Assembly: GCF_011752525.1 (NCBI RefSeq)
Contig: NZ_VWXI01000006.1
Span: 186,001 to 250,000, forward strand
Reading direction: 5' to 3'
Source of the DNA: Pantoea sp. Cy-639
GTDB taxonomy: Bacteria; Pseudomonadota; Gammaproteobacteria; Pseudomonadales; Pseudomonadaceae
DNA length: 64,000 nucleotides
Below, piece after piece: positions 60,734 through 64,000 of the stretch. The notes under the pieces were generated by a model, which was not told the origin of the DNA, searched no databases, and saw only the letters and a list, made by a program, of their open reading frames with translations. Each line of letters opens with the position of its first letter. The stretch's first letter is position 1. The position numbers and the translations under genes were made by a program.

Positions 60734-62537
60734 CTTTCAGCACCTGGCAATAGAACTTCCACTCTTGCTCGAGGGCATGGGCCAGGTTCGCCGCCTGGCG
60801 CAATCCATGCCGTTCGCCCGGGTAGAAATGCCCTTGCGCCGCTATGCCGTTGGCCTGCAGAGCGTCGAGCATCGAGCGGGTCTGCTCCGGCACTACCACT
60901 GCGTCGAGCTCGCCCTGGAAGAAGATCACCGGGACCTTGATCTGCCCGGCGTGCAACAGCGGTGTGCGCTGGCGATAGCGTTCGGCATCGTGCTTCGGGT
61001 CGCCGATCAACCAGTCGAGGTAGTCGCCCTCGAACTTGTGGGTGGCGCGAGCCAGCGCTTCTGGATCACTGACGCCATAGAGGCTGGCGCCGGCGCGGAA
61101 CACATCGCGGAAGGCCAGTGCGCACAAGGTGGTGTAGCCGCCGGCGCTGCCGCCGCGAATGAACGCCTTGCGGGCATCGACCAGGCCCTCGGCGGCCAGG
61201 TGGGCGACGGCCGCGCACGCGTCGGCGACATCGCTTTCGCCCCAGCGCAGGTGCAGGGCCTGGCGAAAGGCACGGCCATAGCCGCTGCTGCCGCGGTAGT
61301 TGAGATCGGCAACGGCGAAGCCGCGCTGGGTCCAGTACTGGATGCGCGGGTCGAGCACCGGGTAGCAGGCCGAGGTCGGACCGCCATGGATGAACACCAG
61401 CAGTGGCGAGGGGACGTCGCCGCCCATGGCTGGATAGAAAAACCCATGGGCCATGCCGTCGCCGCTGGGGTAATGAATTGGCCGGGGCTGGCTGATCTGT
61501 GCGGCGGGCAGCACCTCGGCACCGCCCGCGAGAATCTGCACCTCGTGACTGTGCCGGTCGATGGCGATCACTGCCGGCGGACTGACCGGCGACGCCGCGA
61601 TGGCGTAGATTCGCTCGGCATCCAGCGCCAGGCTGCGAAAGCGCGTGTAGGCGCTGGCATAGCGTTGCATCTCGCCGTCCGGGGTACGCAGGCCCAGTTG
61701 CCCGAAGCCGTCCTCGAACCAGCTGGCCAGGTAGCTTTGCGGTCCGAGCACGAGCCAGGTGCTGGCGCCCATCTGCCAGGGTGCGCCGGCATGGTCGGCA
61801 CGGGCGGCGGGCAGCGGCTGCCAATGGCCGTCGAGTTCCCCCCAGGGCTGCCAGTGGCCGTTACGGTCGGACAGGCAATACAGGCGTCCGGCTTCGTCGA
61901 AGCGGGGCTGCTGCAGCGACTCGTCTTCGCCGGCAACGCAGCGTGGCGCGCCCCAGCCGCCTGCGGCATCACGCTCGCGGCACATCAGCCGGGTAACGGT
62001 CCAGGGCTGTTGCGGCCGGTCCCATTCGATCCAGGCCAGTCGCCGGCCATCGGCGCTCAGGGTCGGGGATGAATAGAAGTCCGCACCTTCGGCCAGCACG
62101 TGGCGTGAGCCGTTGTCGAAGGCGACCAGGCGGTGCTCGACCTGCTCGGCATGCCGCTCCTCGACTGCCAGCAGCAGGCCATCCTGGCATTGCACATCGC
62201 CGTATCGACAGCTGTCATCGTCGGTCAGCGGTCGCGGTGGCGTGCCGTCCAGGGCCTGGGTATGGACCTGCTGGTCCGTTTCGTTGACGAACACCAGGCC
62301 ATCGCCACCGAGGCAGAAGCTGCCGCCGCCGTACTCGTACACCCGGCTGCGCACGCTGAACCCGTCCGGTGTCAGGCAACGGGCCTGGTGCTGGTGCCAG
62401 TGCCAGATGCGGCAGGCGCCGTCGGCGGGGCGGAATTCGTTCCAGAACAGCCCCTGGGGGCTGACCTTGAGTTCGGCGAAGTCGGTGCCGGCGGCTACCG
62501 CCTGGGCGGCGCAGAACTCAGCCGCGGGCGATGACAT
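60720..62537 (-). CDS. Prolyl-oligopeptidase-family S9 serine peptidase (PqqM-like)
   Basis: 605-aa cytosolic peptidase. The N-terminal ~340 residues form a beta-propeller-like region (e.g. [19 protein letters not shown]). The C-terminal ~260 are the alpha/beta hydrolase domain with nucleophile Ser in [12 protein letters not shown], Asp in [13 protein letters not shown] and His in [29 protein letters not shown] is the oxyanion-region motif. It overlaps pqqE by 20 bp and is the last gene of this pqq operon. The corresponding gene in P. fluorescens has been called pqqM. A role in trimming the PQQ precursor peptide is inferred from position. Confidence 0.88.
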   Translation of the reverse strand: MSSPAAEFCAAQAVAAGTDFAELKVSPQGLFWNEFRPADGACRIWHWHQHQARCLTPDGFSVRSRVYEYGGGSFCLGGDGLVFVNETDQQVHTQALDGTPPRPLTDDDSCRYGDVQCQDGLLLAVEERHAEQVEHRLVAFDNGSRHVLAEGADFYSSPTLSADGRRLAWIEWDRPQQPWTVTRLMCRERDAAGGWGAPRCVAGEDESLQQPRFDEAGRLYCLSDRNGHWQPWGELDGHWQPLPAARADHAGAPWQMGASTWLVLGPQSYLASWFEDGFGQLGLRTPDGEMQRYASAYTRFRSLALDAERIYAIAASPVSPPAVIAIDRHSHEVQILAGGAEVLPAAQISQPRPIHYPSGDGMAHGFFYPAMGGDVPSPLLVFIHGGPTSACYPVLDPRIQYWTQRGFAVADLNYRGSSGYGRAFRQALHLRWGESDVADACAAVAHLAAEGLVDARKAFIRGGSAGGYTTLCALAFRDVFRAGASLYGVSDPEALARATHKFEGDYLDWLIGDPKHDAERYRQRTPLLHAGQIKVPVIFFQGELDAVVVPEQTRSMLDALQANGIAAQGHFYPGERHGLRQAANLAHALEQEWKFYCQVLKAEGS

Positions 62538-63666
62538 GGGAATTGCGCTCGTTACGGAAGGTCAATTGCTCGATCTCCAGGTTGGCGTGCTCGGCGTCCT
62601 CGCGCGCCTTGAGGATGATGCCGTGGTCCGGCGACTTGCCGCACACTGGGTCGGCCTTGCTGGCATCGCCGGTGAGCATGAAGGCCTGGCAGCGACAGCC
62701 ACCGAAGTCCTTTTCCTTTTCGTCGCACGAACGGCACGGCTCGGGCATCCAGTCATAGCCGCGGAAGCGGTTGAAGCCGAACGAGTCGTACCAGATGTGG
62801 CGCAGGTCATGGTCGCGCACATTGGGGAACTGCACCGGCAACTGGCGTGCGCCGTGACAGGGCAGGGCGGTACCGTCGGGGGTGATGGTCAGGAACAGGC
62901 TGCCCCAGCCGTTCATGCAGGCCTTGGGACGTTCCTCGTAGTAGTCCGGGGTGACGAAGATCAGTTTGCACGGGCTGCCTTCGGCCTTGAGCTTGTCGCG
63001 GTACGCGTTGGTGATGCGTTCGGCCCGTTCGAGCTGCGCGCGGGTCGGCAGCAGGCCCAGGCGATTGAGATGCGCCCAGCCGTAGAACTGGCAGGTGGCG
63101 AGCTCGACGAAGTCGGCCTCGAGCGCGATGCACAGCTCGATGATGCGGTCGATCCGGTCGATGTTGTGCCGGTGGGTGACGAAGTTGAGCACCATCGGAT
63201 AGCCGTGGGCCTTCACTGCCCGGGCCATTTCCAGCTTCTGCGCGAAGGCTTTCTTCGAACCGGCCAGCAGGTTGTTCACCTGCTCGTCGCTGGCCTGGAA
63301 ACTGATCTGGATATGGTCGAGACCGGCCTGCTTGAACGCTGCGATCTTCTGTTCGGTGAGGCCGATACCGGAGGTGATCAGGTTGGTGTAGTAGCCCAGG
63401 CGGCGGGCCTCGCCGATCAGTTCGGCGAGGTCCTGGCGCACCAGCGGTTCGCCGCCGGAGAAACCAATCTGCGCGGCGCCCATTTCGCGGGCTTCGGCCA
63501 TCACCTTGAACCACTGCTCGGTGCTCAGCTCCTTGCCCTGTTCGGCGAAATCCAGCGGATTCGAACAGTACGGGCACTGCAGCGGGCAGCGGTAGGTCAG
63601 TTCGGCCAGCAGCCACAGTGGCAGGCCGACCGGCACCTCAGGCGAGGCTGATCCAGTGTTCGGCAC
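62518..63666 (-). CDS. pqqE: PqqA peptide cyclase (radical SAM)
   Basis: Cross-links Glu and Tyr of the precursor peptide PqqA, the first step of PQQ synthesis, together with PqqD. 382 aa from a GTG start at 63666, chosen because GGAGG lies 6 bp upstream; it overlaps pqqD by 29 bp. Radical-SAM cluster motif [19 protein letters not shown]-domain auxiliary-cluster cysteines include [34 protein letters not shown] and DPVCGKS. Membership of the operon pqqC-D-E-peptidase is clear. Confidence 0.96.
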   Translation of the reverse strand: MPNTGSASPEVPVGLPLWLLAELTYRCPLQCPYCSNPLDFAEQGKELSTEQWFKVMAEAREMGAAQIGFSGGEPLVRQDLAELIGEARRLGYYTNLITSGIGLTEQKIAAFKQAGLDHIQISFQASDEQVNNLLAGSKKAFAQKLEMARAVKAHGYPMVLNFVTHRHNIDRIDRIIELCIALEADFVELATCQFYGWAHLNRLGLLPTRAQLERAERITNAYRDKLKAEGSPCKLIFVTPDYYEERPKACMNGWGSLFLTITPDGTALPCHGARQLPVQFPNVRDHDLRHIWYDSFGFNRFRGYDWMPEPCRSCDEKEKDFGGCRCQAFMLTGDASKADPVCGKSPDHGIILKAREDAEHANLEIEQLTFRNERNSHVIARG

Positions 63667-63913
63667 GGGCCACCTCCATGAATTGCTCGATGTCGTCGGC
63701 GACCTCGGGCACACCGGGGAATTGCTGTTCCAGCTCGGCGATGATCGCCGCGACACTGCGCTGGCCGTCGATCAGGCCGCCGATCAGGCCAGCGCTGTCG
63801 TTGAGCTTGATCATGCCCTCGGGATACAGCAGGACATGGCCCTGCTGTGCCGGTTCGTACTGGAAACGATAGCCGGGGCGCCAGGCGGGCACCTGTTCAC
63901 GGTTGAGACTCAT
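63638..63913 (-). CDS. pqqD: PqqD, PqqA-binding chaperone
   Basis: 91-aa RiPP recognition protein that binds PqqA and presents it to PqqE. Family motifs [32 protein letters not shown] and [19 protein letters not shown] are present. The start overlaps the pqqC stop (ATGA); the 3' end overlaps pqqE. Confidence 0.96.
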   Translation of the reverse strand: MSLNREQVPAWRPGYRFQYEPAQQGHVLLYPEGMIKLNDSAGLIGGLIDGQRSVAAIIAELEQQFPGVPEVADDIEQFMEVARAEHWISLA

Positions 63914-64000
63914 AGCGCGATTCCCTTGTGCCAGACCCGTTCCGTTGTGACGCTGTGGTACGGCGGGCGGTTCAGTTCATAAGCCATGCTCATGGCATCG
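63910..64000 (-). CDS. pqqC: Pyrroloquinoline-quinone synthase, C-terminal end only (cut by window edge)
   Basis: Only the last ~30 codons are visible, ending in [23 protein letters not shown]. This is the C-terminus of PqqC, the cofactor-free oxidase that performs the final eight-electron oxidation to PQQ. The stop overlaps the pqqD start as ATGA. The rest of the gene lies beyond position 64000. Confidence 0.93.
   Translation of the reverse strand, partial: DAMSMAYELNRPPYHSVTTERVWHKGIAL

Noticed and set aside
1..64000. tRNA, rRNA, CRISPR arrays, insertion sequences, prophage or integrase genes, riboswitches
   Set aside because: Looked for in every intergenic gap; none has a supportable signature.

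Overview
The window is a high-GC chromosomal segment from a Pseudomonas, almost certainly of the P. putida group. The evidence is gene content and order: sox/purU/fdhA, msrA-dipA-aceF-aceE-glnE-waaFCGP, fecI-fecR-receptor, glcB, bioBFHCD, a pair of long acyl-CoA dehydrogenases and the pqq operon. There are also many short palindromic REP-type repeats between genes. Most of it reads as conserved core genome. No rRNA, tRNA, CRISPR array, insertion sequence or prophage was seen. Both ends cut a gene: soxA on the left, pqqC on the right.

Layout. 1-5.6 kb: sarcosine oxidase alpha and gamma, formyl-THF deformylase (purU) and formaldehyde dehydrogenase (fdhA), a route that disposes of the one-carbon units released from sarcosine. 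5.7-10.3 kb: an A/T-rich orphan Rhs-core tip gene, a DUF2780 exported protein, a YihG-like acyltransferase, a retropepsin-like protease, and an msrA-GST pair. 10.4-21 kb: dipA (PAS-GAF-PAS-GGDEF-EAL), the aceEF pyruvate dehydrogenase operon, and glnE. 21.2-28.1 kb: a tightly overlapped LPS inner-core operon, waaF-waaC-waaG-waaP plus three further sugar-kinase-like genes. 28.2-31 kb: a 929-aa dermonecrotic-toxin-like (DUF6543-type) gene, the clearest accessory gene. 31-36.5 kb: a cell-surface-signalling iron system (ECF sigma, FecR, TonB receptor with signalling domain, PepSY protein, small membrane protein). 36.6-39.9 kb: an exonuclease, a cNMP/CBS/DUF294 protein and a stand-alone response regulator. 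40-47 kb: glcB, gcvR, rarD, srkA, a ModE-like regulator and comF. 47.2-51.6 kb: bioBFHCD. 51.8-57.6 kb: a small rod-like protein, two acyl-CoA dehydrogenases and a diguanylate cyclase. 57.7-58.9 kb: the Gac/Rsm small RNA rsmY with its GacA box, then a LysR gene. 59-60.7 kb: an aminotransferase and a 52-aa YqaE/Pmp3 membrane protein. 60.7-64 kb: an S9 peptidase, pqqE, pqqD and the end of pqqC.

Regulatory signals readable directly from the DNA add most beyond the gene list. They are: (i) rsmY with a perfect GacA-type inverted repeat; (ii) TGTAGT/ACTACA inverted repeats upstream of both aceE (3-nt spacer, two copies) and glcB (14-nt spacer), which fits RccR co-control of pyruvate entry and the glyoxylate shunt; (iii) a BirA-type biotin operator that lies inside the first codons of comF, just upstream of bioB; (iv) two back-to-back PsrA-type boxes upstream of the first acyl-CoA dehydrogenase; (v) two exact DnaA boxes 113 bp apart between gcvR and rarD. 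No wholly new multi-gene system is evident. The best candidates for undescribed biology are the toxin-like protein, the orphan Rhs tip, the tandem-kinase LPS protein and the 61-aa membrane protein of the iron operon.
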